Source: an uncultured Gammaproteobacteria bacterium
GTDB taxonomy: Bacteria > Pseudomonadota > Gammaproteobacteria > Pseudomonadales > Pseudohongiellaceae
NCBI GenBank assembly: GCA_913060975.1
Contig: CAJXVC010000010.1
Location: 1 to 64,000, forward strand
Direction: 5' to 3'
DNA: 64,000 bases
A program made the translations under genes and the position numbers. Below are positions 25,909-35,649 of the stretch, piece after piece. The notes beneath the pieces are model-generated. The model worked only from the letters and a program-made list of their open reading frames with translations. It had not been told where the DNA came from and searched no databases. Positions within the stretch are counted from its first letter, which is position 1. The number at the start of each line of letters is the position of its first letter.

Positions 25909-26261
25909 ACGTGCATTACCCTTGAAGGGGGCAGATTCTAGCAGCATGTGTCCACAGGCTTGATAGCTGACACACAATGTTTCAAGTGCCACGATTCGCA
26001 AGTGTGGCCGGGAACCTGTGAACGGCGAAGCACTTGCATCAGCTTGGCAGCGGCAGTGCCCCGAATTTACGTCATCGCAGTGTTTTAACCAGGATGTAAC
26101 AAAGGGTGTAAGCAAGGGTGTAAACAAGAGTGTAAACCGGAATATTGTCGGAGAATGCAGCGATTTCCTTGGGGATTGTGCCGTTCTTTGGCATGATAGC
26201 CGCCCTGTCAGCTTTGTGTGCCATGCCACACCGGGCCTCACTGAATCTGGAAGCCAACACA
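25909..26261. promoter_or_regulatory. Divergent promoter region, DUF5916 gene / tsaD
   Basis: About 350 bp between divergent genes. It holds the 12-bp direct repeat array at 26090-26137. Open frames extend into it from both sides but have no ribosome sites, so it is read as regulatory. No confident -35/-10 could be chosen. Confidence 0.5.
26090..26137 (+). repeat. Four 12-bp direct repeats (consensus AAGGGTGTAAAC)
   Basis: Three exact-length units at 26102-26113, 26114-26125 and 26126-26137, each ending GTGTAA(G/A)C, preceded by a related ATGTAAC unit offset by one base. The 12-bp period is not a helical turn multiple. They lie 125-170 bp upstream of tsaD. They could be multiple sites of a regulator or a local slippage product. 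Confidence 0.75.
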
Positions 26262-27311
26262 TTGATAGTTCTGGGAATTGAAACATCCTGCGACGAGACT
26301 GGCATCGCTATCTACGACAGCGAACGCGGTCTGCTCGGTGATGCCCTGTTCAGTCAGGTGGATATCCATGCCGAATACGGTGGGGTGATCCCCGAACTGG
26401 CCTCTCGCGACCATATTCGCAAGACCCTGCCGCTGATCCGTCAGGTCATGGATGAATCTGGTTTGCAAGCCGAGGACATCGATGGTGTGGCCTATACCGC
26501 CGGTCCAGGTCTGGTCGGCGCTTTGCTCGTCGGCGCCGCCGTGGGGCGATCGCTGGGCATGGGCTGGAATGTGCCGGCCATTGGTGTGCATCACATGGAA
26601 GGCCATTTACTGGCGCCCATGCTGGAGCCCGAACCACCGACATTTCCGTTTGTGGCCTTGCTGGTCTCCGGTGGCCATACGCAGTTAGTGCAGGTTGACG
26701 CGATTGGCGAATACAGCTTGCTGGGCGAATCCCTTGATGACGCTGCCGGTGAAGCCTTCGACAAAGTCGGCAAGATGCTGGGGCTGCCTTATCCAGGCGG
26801 CCCCCATGTCGCCAGGCTGGCAACCCAGGGCAATCCCGACCGCTTCGATTTTCCGCGGCCCATGGTCAACCGCCCGGGGCTGGATTTCAGTTTCAGTGGC
26901 CTGAAGACCTATGTACGCAACACGATTGCTGAAGAATCCGATGCCGATGGCAAGCTCGACGAACAGACCCGGGCCGACGTTGCTCGCGCCTTTGAGCAGG
27001 CCGTGGTGTCGACACTGGCCATCAAGTGTGGCCGGGCACTGGAGCACACTGGCCTACAGACGCTCATCATTGCCGGCGGAGTGAGTGCTAACACACGTCT
27101 TAGGGAAGTGCTGGAATCGACCGTGAGCAAAGTCCATGGTCGCCTGTTTTACGCGCAACCCAAATACTGCACCGACAATGGTGCCATGATTGCCTATGCC
27201 GGTTGTCAGCGCTTGCTGGCTGGTCAGCAGGACGACCTGCAGATTCAGGCGCGACCGCGCTGGTCGCTGGAATCATTGCCACCTCTGAATACGGTGGCGA
27301 AATCAGCCTGA
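26262..27311 (+). CDS. tsaD: tRNA N6-threonylcarbamoyladenosine transferase TsaD
   Basis: 349 residues if the TTG at 26262 is used (GGAAG 8 nt upstream), giving the usual start [14 protein letters not shown]; an ATG at 26223 would add 13 atypical residues. Kae1/TsaD motifs are complete: [25 protein letters not shown], the metal histidines [17 protein letters not shown], and [11 protein letters not shown] with [10 protein letters not shown] near the end. With TsaB, TsaC and TsaE it makes t6A37 in ANN-decoding tRNAs. folB follows 56 nt downstream. Confidence 0.97.
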   Translation: MIVLGIETSCDETGIAIYDSERGLLGDALFSQVDIHAEYGGVIPELASRDHIRKTLPLIRQVMDESGLQAEDIDGVAYTAGPGLVGALLVGAAVGRSLGMGWNVPAIGVHHMEGHLLAPMLEPEPPTFPFVALLVSGGHTQLVQVDAIGEYSLLGESLDDAAGEAFDKVGKMLGLPYPGGPHVARLATQGNPDRFDFPRPMVNRPGLDFSFSGLKTYVRNTIAEESDADGKLDEQTRADVARAFEQAVVSTLAIKCGRALEHTGLQTLIIAGGVSANTRLREVLESTVSKVHGRLFYAQPKYCTDNGAMIAYAGCQRLLAGQQDDLQIQARPRWSLESLPPLNTVAKSA

Positions 27312-27367
27312 GTGCTGGCCGACATCGAACGCTGATCCCCGACCGTGGGAGCTATCAAGGAATTGTC

Positions 27368-27724
27368 ATGGACATTGTTTATATTCGTGAGCTGGAAATT
27401 AAAACCATTATTGGCATCTATGACTGGGAGCGCGAGCAAAAACAGATCGTCAGTCTTGATCTGGAAATGGCCAGTGATATCAAGAAGGCGGCGGACAGCG
27501 ACAGTATCGAAGACGCGCTGGACTACAAGTCGGTGGCCAAGCGCCTGATCGACTTTGTCGAGAAATCTGAATTCATGCTGGTCGAAACAATGGCCGAGCG
27601 GGTTGCCGACATCGTGTTGAATGAATTCGGAGTGAGCTGGTTGAAACTGCGCCTTGGCAAGCCTGGCGCCGTTACCGGTTCGCGTGATGTCGGTGTGATC
27701 ATCGAGCGCGGTCAGCGCAGTTAA
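27368..27724 (+). CDS. folB: Dihydroneopterin aldolase FolB
   Basis: 118 residues, full length. MDIVYIRELEIKTIIGIYDWER carries the conserved Glu/Tyr region, DYKSVAKRL the middle, and LGKPGAVTGSRDVGVIIER the catalytic Lys and C-terminal part. It converts 7,8-dihydroneopterin to 6-hydroxymethyl-dihydropterin and glycolaldehyde. It lies between tsaD and folK in the plus-strand order common in this class; folK supplies the next folate step. Confidence 0.96.
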   Translation: MDIVYIRELEIKTIIGIYDWEREQKQIVSLDLEMASDIKKAADSDSIEDALDYKSVAKRLIDFVEKSEFMLVETMAERVADIVLNEFGVSWLKLRLGKPGAVTGSRDVGVIIERGQRS

Positions 27725-27763
27725 TTTGCCAGTCAGCAAATCACTAGTTAGTCAGGTAGATAC

Positions 27764-28261
27764 GTGCCAGTTCTCGCATTAAGTATTGGAAGCAATCAGG
27801 ACGCCGCCGCGTATATTCGTCGTGCAGTCACGGCCTTGCGTCAGCATTTTGTTTCACTGCGCTGCTCCACCGTGTATGAGAGTGAGGCAGTAGGCTTCGA
27901 TGGTGACAATTTTCTCAATCTGGTGGCACTGACCAGCACCGATGATGATCTCGGCGAGATTGCCGCCTATCTGAAACACCTTGAGGACGAGTTGGGCCGC
28001 GACCGCAGTCTGCCCAAGTTCGCAGCACGGCGTATCGATATCGATATTCTCTGCTATGGTGAAGAAGATGGTCAGCAGCACGGCTTGCGCTTGCCGCGCG
28101 CGGAAGTGACCGAGAATGCTTTTGTATTGCGGCCCTTGGCAGAAGTGATGCCGGGCGCTGTGCATGCGCCGACCGGGAAATCCTACGCCCAGCTATGGGC
28201 CGAATACGATCACACCCGGCAGGCATTGTGGCCTGTTGAGTTTGATTGGCAAGCTGACTAG
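27764..28261 (+). CDS. folK: 2-amino-4-hydroxy-6-hydroxymethyldihydropteridine pyrophosphokinase FolK
   Basis: 165 residues from a GTG. HPPK signatures: LSIGSNQ at the start, a YESEAVGFDGDNFLNLV middle, and ELGRDRSLPKFAARRIDIDILCYG containing the catalytic Asp pair and Arg residues. It transfers pyrophosphate from ATP to 6-hydroxymethyl-dihydropterin for folate synthesis. It follows folB by 39 nt and ends the plus-strand unit; the next gene is convergent. Confidence 0.96.
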   Translation: MPVLALSIGSNQDAAAYIRRAVTALRQHFVSLRCSTVYESEAVGFDGDNFLNLVALTSTDDDLGEIAAYLKHLEDELGRDRSLPKFAARRIDIDILCYGEEDGQQHGLRLPRAEVTENAFVLRPLAEVMPGAVHAPTGKSYAQLWAEYDHTRQALWPVEFDWQAD

Positions 28262-28297
28262 TTTTTTAAGACCTCCAATAAGACCTCCGATCAGGCG

Positions 28298-28906
28298 TTA
28301 CTCCTGGATTTCCATGCCGTGATAACCATCCAGCTGTTGGATGCGTGTGAGCCAAGCACTAATCGCCGAGTAGCCAGACAGATCGAAACCCCCTTCGTGG
28401 GCAACATGAGTGTAGGCGTAGAGACTGATGTCAGCGATGGTGAACGCCTCACCTGCCAGAAATGCCGATTGCTGTAATTGCGTTTCCATCACGGCCAGCG
28501 CCTTGTTGCCACCTTCCTGTTTGCTCTTGTATTCCGCTTCTCTGTCAGCTGGCAGCCCCAGATACTTGTTGATAAAGCGCGCGACCGCCACATAGGGCTC
28601 GTGGGAGTATTGTTCGAAGAACTGCCATTGCAGTACGCGTGCCCGCGCCAGAGCGTCAGTGGGCAGCAAGTCCGTGCCCTCGGCCAGATAGTTGAGAATG
28701 GCATTGGACTCGGTCAGGCAATCGCCATTGGGAAGTTTCAGCAGAGGAATCTTGCCGTTGGGATTCCTGGCGAGAAATCCTGCAGTGTGCGTCTCGCCAG
28801 CCAGAATATCCACGGCGATCCATTGGTGGGGAATATCCAGCAAGCTCATCAGCAGTTTTATTTTGTAGCAGTTGCCCGATTGCATATCGCCATAGACTTT
28901 AATCAT
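28298..28906 (-). CDS. Glutathione S-transferase family protein
   Basis: 202 residues. The N-terminal thioredoxin-like domain starts MIKVYGDMQSGNCYKIKLLMSLLDIPHQW, with the cis-Pro segment (GKIPLLKLPNGDCLTESNAILNYLAE). The C-terminal all-helical domain has AFTIADISLYAYTHVA. It likely conjugates or reduces substrates with glutathione; the substrate cannot be told. Minus strand, downstream of the pteridine reductase with 51 nt between, possibly the end of the cca-containing unit. Confidence 0.9.
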   Translation of the reverse strand: MIKVYGDMQSGNCYKIKLLMSLLDIPHQWIAVDILAGETHTAGFLARNPNGKIPLLKLPNGDCLTESNAILNYLAEGTDLLPTDALARARVLQWQFFEQYSHEPYVAVARFINKYLGLPADREAEYKSKQEGGNKALAVMETQLQQSAFLAGEAFTIADISLYAYTHVAHEGGFDLSGYSAISAWLTRIQQLDGYHGMEIQE

Positions 28907-28957
28907 GGTCAGCGTCCTTGTTGAATTGGTAATTCATAGTACGAATAGTCTGGGTTA

Positions 28958-29716
28958 TTAGGCTGTCAGGCTGCGCCCACCATCGACCTTGACCACTTGG
29001 CCGGTCACATAGCTGGCACAAGCTGCGAAAAACCAGGCTGCATCGGCGATTTGCTGTGCGCTGCCAGTCTTGCCCAATGGAATGCCAGCAAGTATTTTCT
29101 CGCGGGCCAATTGTACTTCCGGGTCAGTATCATCAAGCAGACTCTCGGGCCACAAAATAGCGCCAGGTGACACGCCATTGACGCGCACGTGTGGCGCCAG
29201 TTCTTTGGCCAGCGCCTTGGTCATGGCTTTGACGCCTGCTTTGGCAATACTGTAAATCGGGAAGCCAGCCAGCGCGCTGTCGGCGTGACTGTCGACCAGG
29301 TTGATAATTGCTCCGCGCTGTTCTTGCAATGCCGGCGCCAGTGCCTTCGACAGAAAATACGCCGAGCGTAGATTGCTGTCGACCAGATCATCCCATTGTT
29401 GCTGCGTGGATTCGGCCAGCGTAGTGGGGTAGAAGGACGAGGCATTGTTCACCAGGTAATTGAGTTGGCCGAATGCTTGTGCGGCCAATTCAGCCAACCG
29501 GCTCACCTGGCTGGCGTCGGTCAGATCGGCCTGAATCATGCTGGCTGAATTGGCGCGAGTATTATTGAAGCCGTCGATCAGTTGTCGGGCATCAGCCTCG
29601 GAGTGGTGATAATGCACAATGACCCGGCAGCCTTGTTGATGAAATTCAGTGGCTATGCAGGCACCGATACGACGCGCTGCGCCGGTCACAAGAACGACTG
29701 GTGATTGATCTGGCAT
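28958..29716 (-). CDS. Pteridine reductase (SDR family, FolM/PTR1-like)
   Basis: 252 residues of the classical short-chain dehydrogenase fold. The cofactor motif TGAARRIG has Arg in the position characteristic of pteridine reductases. NNASSFYPT, the catalytic Ser and YSIAKAG, and a VNGVSPGAILWPE segment follow, with SYVTGQVVKVDGG near the end. Such enzymes reduce dihydropterins or dihydrofolate with NADPH, which fits the nearby folB-folK genes. Two nt separate it from the cca stop, so it is co-transcribed with cca. Confidence 0.88.
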   Translation of the reverse strand: MPDQSPVVLVTGAARRIGACIATEFHQQGCRVIVHYHHSEADARQLIDGFNNTRANSASMIQADLTDASQVSRLAELAAQAFGQLNYLVNNASSFYPTTLAESTQQQWDDLVDSNLRSAYFLSKALAPALQEQRGAIINLVDSHADSALAGFPIYSIAKAGVKAMTKALAKELAPHVRVNGVSPGAILWPESLLDDTDPEVQLAREKILAGIPLGKTGSAQQIADAAWFFAACASYVTGQVVKVDGGRSLTA

Positions 29717-29718
29717 GG

Positions 29719-30966
29719 TTATTGAGCGTTGTCCTGTTGCTGAGTGCGTAATTCGTTAACGCACTCGGTGATCGCTGCCAGTCGCGCACGGCTAATAACA
29801 TCCTTTGGGGCTGCGCCAGGATTTTGCTCGAGAACCTCACGGGCATTCACTGTGTTTGCTGCTACCAACACAGTGCGCAGGTATTCACCCTGAGCGTAGT
29901 CGCGATCTTCAAGACCGGTGCGGCCACGGGCGTCAGCTTCGCAAGCCAGCATGAATTGGTCCATGCGCTGCGGGCGACGAAAGGCATCCAGCGACTCTAG
30001 CAGTTTCAGCAAGGTGGCCGGGCGCAACTCTTGTACCTTGTGCAGTTTGGTGTGATGGTCACAAACCAGCAGGGCCAGTTCGCCAAAGTCTTTGGGCACT
30101 CTCAAGCGCGATTGAATATCACGAATCAGTTTCAAGCCAAGTTGCTCATGACCCACATGGCTGGGCCACTTGTCCGGATCGGTGATGGCCTTGCCGACGT
30201 CGTGAACCAGCGTGGCATAGGCAACAATGGGTTCCTTGCTCAAACGCCGCGCTTGCTGCAGGCACAGCAGAATGTGTTCGCCGGTGTCGACCTCCGGGTG
30301 GTATTTCTTCGGTTGCGGCACACCAAACAGGGCATTAACTTCGGGCAAAATGACGGTCAGGGCATGACACTGCCGTAGAACACGCACAAATTCTGCCGGT
30401 GTTGCCTCGGTCAGCGCGCGTTGTAATTCCTGCCAGACACGCTCGGCAACCAGCGATTCCAGTTCACCGCTGGCTACCATGGCGCGCATCAGCTCCATGG
30501 TTTCATCGGCGACAGTAAATCCGCGATCGGCAAATCGCGCGGCAAAGCGGGCTACGCGCAATACACGCAGCGGGTCTTCACTAAAGGCATCGGAGACATG
30601 ACGTAGTTTGCGGGCCTCGATATCGGCCTTGCCGTTGTAGGGGTCAACCAACTCGCCGTCGGTTGTTTGCGCGATGGCGTTGATGGTCAGGTCGCGGCGC
30701 TGCAAGTCTTCTTCCAGTGTGACGTCCGGGCTGGCGTGAATCTCAAATCCTGTGTGACCTGGCGCTGTCTTTCGTTCTGTGCGCGCCAGCGCATACTCTT
30801 CATGAGTCTCAGGGTGCAGAAAGACGGGAAAGCCTTTGCCGACTTGTTGGTAGCCGGCAGCAATCATCGCCTCGGGAGTGGCGCCCACGACGACCCAGTC
30901 CCGATCCTTGATCGGGATATCGAGAAGATTGTCGCGCACCGCGCCACCAACCAGATAGGTCTGCAT
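29719..30966 (-). CDS. cca: CCA tRNA nucleotidyltransferase with HD domain
   Basis: 415 residues, the size of the multifunctional E. coli-type enzyme. The N-terminal polymerase-beta-fold domain has GGAVRDNLLDIPIKDRDWVV, DVTLEEDLQRRDLTINAIAQ and the RVLRVARFAARFADRGF segment. A C-terminal HD domain (about 210-330) has HILLCLQQAR...YATLVHDVGKA, giving phosphatase/phosphodiesterase activity. It adds or repairs the tRNA 3' CCA end. Located downstream of apaH. Confidence 0.96.
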   Translation of the reverse strand: MQTYLVGGAVRDNLLDIPIKDRDWVVVGATPEAMIAAGYQQVGKGFPVFLHPETHEEYALARTERKTAPGHTGFEIHASPDVTLEEDLQRRDLTINAIAQTTDGELVDPYNGKADIEARKLRHVSDAFSEDPLRVLRVARFAARFADRGFTVADETMELMRAMVASGELESLVAERVWQELQRALTEATPAEFVRVLRQCHALTVILPEVNALFGVPQPKKYHPEVDTGEHILLCLQQARRLSKEPIVAYATLVHDVGKAITDPDKWPSHVGHEQLGLKLIRDIQSRLRVPKDFGELALLVCDHHTKLHKVQELRPATLLKLLESLDAFRRPQRMDQFMLACEADARGRTGLEDRDYAQGEYLRTVLVAANTVNAREVLEQNPGAAPKDVISRARLAAITECVNELRTQQQDNAQ

Positions 30967-31031
30967 GAGAAACTCGTCGTGATAAACAGTTTAGTGAATG
31001 GTCACAGTGTACTTGCGTCAGCAGACGCAGG

Positions 31032-31856
31032 CTACTTGTGTGCCACCGAGAACAGCTTCTTGTCTTCCAGGCGCATGGCGGTCAGTTCCCGGCCCCAGAC
31101 ATAGCCGGTATCCAACGCATACACGTGCGGGCGATTGGTAATGCCTTCCAGCGCTGCCCAATGACCGAACAGGATAGAGACTTGCGGGGTGAGTTTTTCG
31201 TACTCGAACCAGGGCTTGAAGCCTGTTGGGGCGGCGCACAAGCCTTCCTTGATATCCAGGCGCAGGCTGCCAATGTCATCACAAAAGCGAACCCGGGTCA
31301 GGTAATTGGTAATAGTGCGCAATCGGTCGTAGCCATCCAGGGAATTGGCCCAGCGGATTGGTTTGTCGCCATACATGGAACTCAGGAAGTCGCGGTACTC
31401 ATCGCCTTGCAGGGCCAGTTCGACTTCAGCGGCGTAACGCAAGGTTTGCTGCAAGGTCCATAGTGGCGCCACACCAGCATGCACCATGATAAATTCTTCG
31501 ATGCCTTTGTTGGTTTCCACGGCGTCGAAGTGCGCCATCTTTTTAAAACGCAGCCAGTCGCAGAGTTGCTCGCAGTCCGGCGCGTTGAGCAGGGCATCCA
31601 GACTGTCTTTACCACGTGCTGGCGCACTGCCTTCGTAAATGGCGATGAAATGCAGATCGTGGTTGCCAAGCACGACTTCAATCGAAGCATCCATGTCGCT
31701 CAGAAAACGCAGAGTCTCCAGAGATTTGGGGCCGCGATTAACCAGATCACCAGCACACCACAGTTGATCTCTGCCGGGGGTAAACTCGATCTTTTTCAAG
31801 AGACGCTTCAAGGCCTTGTAACAGCCTTGAATATCTCCGACGACATACGTACTCAT
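31032..31856 (-). CDS. apaH: Symmetrical bis(5'-nucleosyl)-tetraphosphatase ApaH
   Basis: 274 residues, as in E. coli. Metallophosphatase motifs: GDIQGCYKALKRLL, GDLVNRGPKSLETL, GNHDLH, and the late histidine in ILFGHWAALEG. It cleaves Ap4A to ADP and also removes NpnN-type RNA caps. It follows apaG by 138 bp, in the conserved pdxA-rsmA-apaG-apaH order. Confidence 0.97.
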   Translation of the reverse strand: MSTYVVGDIQGCYKALKRLLKKIEFTPGRDQLWCAGDLVNRGPKSLETLRFLSDMDASIEVVLGNHDLHFIAIYEGSAPARGKDSLDALLNAPDCEQLCDWLRFKKMAHFDAVETNKGIEEFIMVHAGVAPLWTLQQTLRYAAEVELALQGDEYRDFLSSMYGDKPIRWANSLDGYDRLRTITNYLTRVRFCDDIGSLRLDIKEGLCAAPTGFKPWFEYEKLTPQVSILFGHWAALEGITNRPHVYALDTGYVWGRELTAMRLEDKKLFSVAHK

Positions 31857-31994
31857 GCTGGACAGCTCTCAACTCTTCATTAACGCGCGCAGCCTGATGA
31901 TCAGGCTATGTGCATTGTTTGAAGTGACTCTTTGTTCTACCGGGTTGTTCTACCGGGTTTCAGTATAACATCGCGAGCAGGGAATGCTGTGCGC

Positions 31995-32414
31995 TTAGTG
32001 AACGCTGAAGGGGCGGGCGAGCAAGAAAGGAGGGATGGCCGCAGAGAAACGCTGGCCTTGTGAATCTTCCAGTTCATAACTGCCTTCCATGGTACCGAAT
32101 TCAGTTTCAATGACAGCGCCGCTGGTGTAGTTGAACGAAGTGCCCGGCGCAATTTCCGGTTGTTGGCCGACTACGCCTTCACCAATCACTTCTTCGACCT
32201 TGTTGTTGTCGTCAGTGATCTGCCAGCGACGGTTCAACAATTTGACGCTCTCGTTGCCGCGATTGGTAATTTCCACAGTGTAAGCGAACACGTAGCGCTG
32301 GGCCTCCGGATCGGATTGATCCGCCAGAAAATGTGGCTCGACCTGAATGTCGATACATTCGTTAGTACCGCCACTGGTCTGGGTTTGCGTTGTGGTATCG
32401 CTTGTCGTGTTCAT
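31995..32414 (-). CDS. apaG: ApaG (DUF525) protein
   Basis: 139 residues, about ten longer than usual owing to a Thr-rich N-terminus. The fibronectin-III-like ApaG domain is complete: VEPHFLADQSDPEAQRYVFAYTVEITN, RRWQITDDNNKVEEVIGEGVVGQQPEIAPGTSF, TEFGTMEGSYEL, and IPPFLLARP at the end. Function unresolved; linked to ApaH and cation efflux in enterics. Starts 2 nt downstream of the rsmA stop. Confidence 0.96.
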   Translation of the reverse strand: MNTTSDTTTQTQTSGGTNECIDIQVEPHFLADQSDPEAQRYVFAYTVEITNRGNESVKLLNRRWQITDDNNKVEEVIGEGVVGQQPEIAPGTSFNYTSGAVIETEFGTMEGSYELEDSQGQRFSAAIPPFLLARPFSVH

Positions 32415-32416
32415 GG

Positions 32417-33256
32417 TCAGGCTTCCGTTTGCGATGAAATCGCATCACTAATGACTACATAATCCTGCAAAGACAGGTTTTCCGGTCGCAATGTGATATC
32501 GACGGGCAAATCCTGTAGCGCTGCTTCAGAGATAATGCCTTTCAGGCTGTTTTTCAAGGTCTTGCGCCGCTGATTGAAGGCGGTTCGTATCACTTGCTGC
32601 AACATGTCGGCATCAGCGGCCTGCACGGGCATCTGCCGATGCGGCCTAAGTTGTACTATAGCCGAGGCGACCTTCGGTTGTGGTGAAAATGCTGATGAGG
32701 GCACGTTGAACAAATGCTCTACCTCGCAAAAATACTGCAACATCAAGCCCAGACGCCCATAATTTTTGTCGCCCACGCCAGCCACCATGCGTTGGACTAC
32801 TTCCAGCTGCAGCATGAACGTCATGTCGTTGATCAGTTCATGCTTGCGTAACAAATAAAACAACACCGGCGTCGAAATATTGTAAGGCAGATTACCTATC
32901 ACGCGCAGGCTGTGTGGCTTGTCAGTCAAACTGTCCAGATCAAACTTCAGGATGTCCTGCTGGATAATCGTGACCTTGTCGTTATTGACGAAGTACTTGT
33001 CCAGATAGCGGGCCAGATCACGATCCAACTCGACGCAATCAAGACGACCTGCATTCCGCGCCAATGACTCCGTTAGCGCACCCTGACCCGGACCGATCTC
33101 CAGCACATGATCTGATGGCTGCGCGTTTATATGATCAATAATACGGGCGATGATCGCTGCATCTTTAAGGAAATTTTGCCCGAATCGCTTGCGCGCCTGA
33201 TGGCGCATGCCATTGTCGAGGCGCACGTTGCTGTGCGACTTGTCAGAGCCGCTCAT
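32417..33256 (-). CDS. rsmA: 16S rRNA dimethyladenosine transferase RsmA (KsgA)
   Basis: 279 residues. Starts with a short extension, then [18 protein letters not shown] motif [16 protein letters not shown] ([13 protein letters not shown]), NLPYNIS (catalytic motif IV), and an [14 protein letters not shown] helix. It dimethylates A1518 and A1519 of 16S rRNA late in 30S assembly. Its start codon overlaps the pdxA stop by 4 nt (ATGA), so expression is coupled. Confidence 0.97.
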   Translation of the reverse strand: MSGSDKSHSNVRLDNGMRHQARKRFGQNFLKDAAIIARIIDHINAQPSDHVLEIGPGQGALTESLARNAGRLDCVELDRDLARYLDKYFVNNDKVTIIQQDILKFDLDSLTDKPHSLRVIGNLPYNISTPVLFYLLRKHELINDMTFMLQLEVVQRMVAGVGDKNYGRLGLMLQYFCEVEHLFNVPSSAFSPQPKVASAIVQLRPHRQMPVQAADADMLQQVIRTAFNQRRKTLKNSLKGIISEAALQDLPVDITLRPENLSLQDYVVISDAISSQTEA

Positions 33257-34245
33257 CGGGTGATCCAGTGGCTGGCCATTTCGCGTGCGGTGGCGATGGC
33301 GTGATAGAAGCTGCCCGGTTCAGCCTTGCCGCTGCCGGCCAGGTCCAGAGCGGTGCCGTGATCGACTGATGTGCGAATCAAGGGTAGGCCCAAAGTAATG
33401 TTACTGGCGCGACCAAAGCCTTTGAATTTAAGAACCGGCAAACCCTGATCGTGATACATGGATAACACCGCATCGGCATTGTTCAGGTACTTGTCGGTAA
33501 ACAAAGTGTCGGCGGGCAAGGGGCCTCGTAAATCCATACCTTTGTTGCGCAGGCTATCGAGAACCGGTTCAATGATCTCGATTTCTTCGCGGCCCATATG
33601 CCCGCCTTCGCCGGCGTGCGGGTTCAGCCCGCATACCAGAATACGCGGATTGCTAATGCCGAATTTGGTGACCAGATCACTGTGCAGGATCTGGATGATG
33701 TCGAGTAACAGCTCTTTAGTAATGGCACCTGGCACTTTCGTTAGTGGCAAGTGGGTGGTCGCCAATGCAACACGCAAGCCATCGGTAGCCAGCATCATGA
33801 CGGTGAGCTTGCGCTGACAGTATTCGGCGAGAAACTCGGTATGGCCGGTGAAAGCGATCCCGGCTTCATTGACGTTGCCTTTGTGGACAGGGCCGGTCAC
33901 CAGTGCGTCCAGCTTGCCATCGAGAATCGCATCGCAGGCACGCCGTAAGGTGGTCAGTACATACTCGGCATTGGCCGGGTTGAGCTGTCCTGCAATAGCG
34001 GGTTCAGCCAGAGGTACTGGCAGTATATGCAACTGACCGGGCTCTGTGGCTGTGGCGGGGGCGTCCGCATCAAAGTTGAGGAGTTTGAGAGGTTTGCCCA
34101 ACAGTTTGGCGCGCTCGGCCAACAATTCCGGTGCGCCGATGATAACCAGTTGGGTATTAGCTGGTGGATTCTGCGCCAGAGCGACGCAGAGGTCGGGACC
34201 TATACCGGCTGGCTCGCCGGGAGTAATCGCAATTCGTTGAGTCAC
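33253..34245 (-). CDS. pdxA: 4-hydroxythreonine-4-phosphate dehydrogenase PdxA
   Basis: 330 residues. PdxA signatures: [13 protein letters not shown], the metal-binding [23 protein letters not shown], and [12 protein letters not shown], with a C-terminal [11 protein letters not shown]. It oxidises 4-phosphohydroxy-threonine in the DXP-dependent pyridoxal phosphate pathway. 19 nt downstream of surA and overlapping rsmA. Confidence 0.97.
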   Translation of the reverse strand: MTQRIAITPGEPAGIGPDLCVALAQNPPANTQLVIIGAPELLAERAKLLGKPLKLLNFDADAPATATEPGQLHILPVPLAEPAIAGQLNPANAEYVLTTLRRACDAILDGKLDALVTGPVHKGNVNEAGIAFTGHTEFLAEYCQRKLTVMMLATDGLRVALATTHLPLTKVPGAITKELLLDIIQILHSDLVTKFGISNPRILVCGLNPHAGEGGHMGREEIEIIEPVLDSLRNKGMDLRGPLPADTLFTDKYLNNADAVLSMYHDQGLPVLKFKGFGRASNITLGLPLIRTSVDHGTALDLAGSGKAEPGSFYHAIATAREMASHWITR

Positions 34246-34264
34246 GCAACATATCCCGCTGCCG

Positions 34265-35584
34265 TCACTCGATCAGCTCGACAAAGGCTTCTTCGCGAAT
34301 CTCTACAAGCCAGTTTTGCAACTCCAGTTCGAACTTGCGGTTGCGCAGGGCATTGGCGGCCTGACTGCGCGTGTATTGACGACTGAGGTCGGTTTCGCGA
34401 CGTCCCATAACCTCGGCAATATGCCAGCCGACGTCGGTCTTGAATGGCTCACTCAATTCACCTTCTTCCAGTTCATCAACCACTCGCTCCATCTGTGGTG
34501 GCATACCGCCGGCACTCACCCAATCCAGATCACCACCGGCGACAACCGAGCTGGCATCTTCTGAGTTCTGGCGGGCGATGGTGGCGAAATCCTCGCCATC
34601 GAGAATGCGCTGGCGCAATTCACCGATCTCTTCAATGGTTTCATCTTCGTCGCGAATTTCATTCACTGTGAGCATGATGTGACGAATGTTGGTTTGCTGC
34701 ACGATTTGCTCGGTACCGCCGCGTTTATCGGCCAGCTGAATAATGTGATAGCCGTTACCTGCTTCGATAGGACCTTCGACACTGCCGACCTGCATGGAGG
34801 TGACTACTTCGTTGAACAGATTGGGCATGGCGCGCGCTTTGCGCCAGCCGAAGTTGGTACCATCGATTGGAAATTCACTACCACGCTGGGCAGCGCTGCG
34901 CACTGCAGGCAAGGGCTGACCATCCCGGATGCGGGCGACCAGTTCACCGGCAAAGCGCAATTTGTCCTGACGTACTTGCGGGCTGTCGGTCTCGCCAAGA
35001 GGTACCAGCAAGTGTTCAACACGGTAATCGGCGGCCATTACTTCGCGGCCCATTTCCGAATTGAGAAAGTTGTCGATTTCCTGTTCGGTCACAGCGATAC
35101 GCTGATTAACCATGCCGCGTTGCAATTCTTGCAGAGTAAGCTGTTTGCGGACTTCCTCCCGGGTCTGCAGATACATGCCTTGTTGCTGCAGTGAGGAAAC
35201 GTATTGATCGAATGTCATGTTGTTGCCCTGAGCCATATTGGTCAGGACACGATTGATCGTGTCGTCGTCGTAGCGAATGCTGACGCGCTCAGCCAGCTGC
35301 ATCTGAATGTTTTCCAGAATCAGGGTATCCAGTACTTCACTGCGCAACTCACCAGCGGGTGGCAGGGGCTGGTTCGAACGCGTGGCATTCTCACGAACAT
35401 CGTCAAGACGATTTTGTAACTCGCTGAGTAACACCACATCGTCATCGACGATGGCGATTACGCGGTCCAGTAATTGCCGTTGCTGGCCCATGGCGGCGAG
35501 GCTGATCAACGTTAGTAAAGCGCACGCAGTGGCGGTGATCAGGCGGCCAGGTTGTAGCCAATGTAGTGAAGAACTTCGATTCAT
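34265..35584 (-). CDS. surA: Periplasmic chaperone/peptidyl-prolyl isomerase SurA
   Basis: 439 residues with a signal sequence ([18 protein letters not shown]), the SurA N-terminal chaperone domain ([22 protein letters not shown], residues about 37-170) and two parvulin domains ([12 protein letters not shown]... and [16 protein letters not shown]... with a [17 protein letters not shown] segment), then the C-terminal helix that completes the core. It escorts unfolded beta-barrel proteins, including LptD encoded just upstream, to the BAM complex. 65 nt after lptD. Confidence 0.97.
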   Translation of the reverse strand: MNRSSSLHWLQPGRLITATACALLTLISLAAMGQQRQLLDRVIAIVDDDVVLLSELQNRLDDVRENATRSNQPLPPAGELRSEVLDTLILENIQMQLAERVSIRYDDDTINRVLTNMAQGNNMTFDQYVSSLQQQGMYLQTREEVRKQLTLQELQRGMVNQRIAVTEQEIDNFLNSEMGREVMAADYRVEHLLVPLGETDSPQVRQDKLRFAGELVARIRDGQPLPAVRSAAQRGSEFPIDGTNFGWRKARAMPNLFNEVVTSMQVGSVEGPIEAGNGYHIIQLADKRGGTEQIVQQTNIRHIMLTVNEIRDEDETIEEIGELRQRILDGEDFATIARQNSEDASSVVAGGDLDWVSAGGMPPQMERVVDELEEGELSEPFKTDVGWHIAEVMGRRETDLSRQYTRSQAANALRNRKFELELQNWLVEIREEAFVELIE

Positions 35585-35649
35585 GATTGATTTAGGTCTC
35601 GTTGCTGACTTTATCTGTGTTTACTATCAAATCCAGTGTTGCCGGGCCC

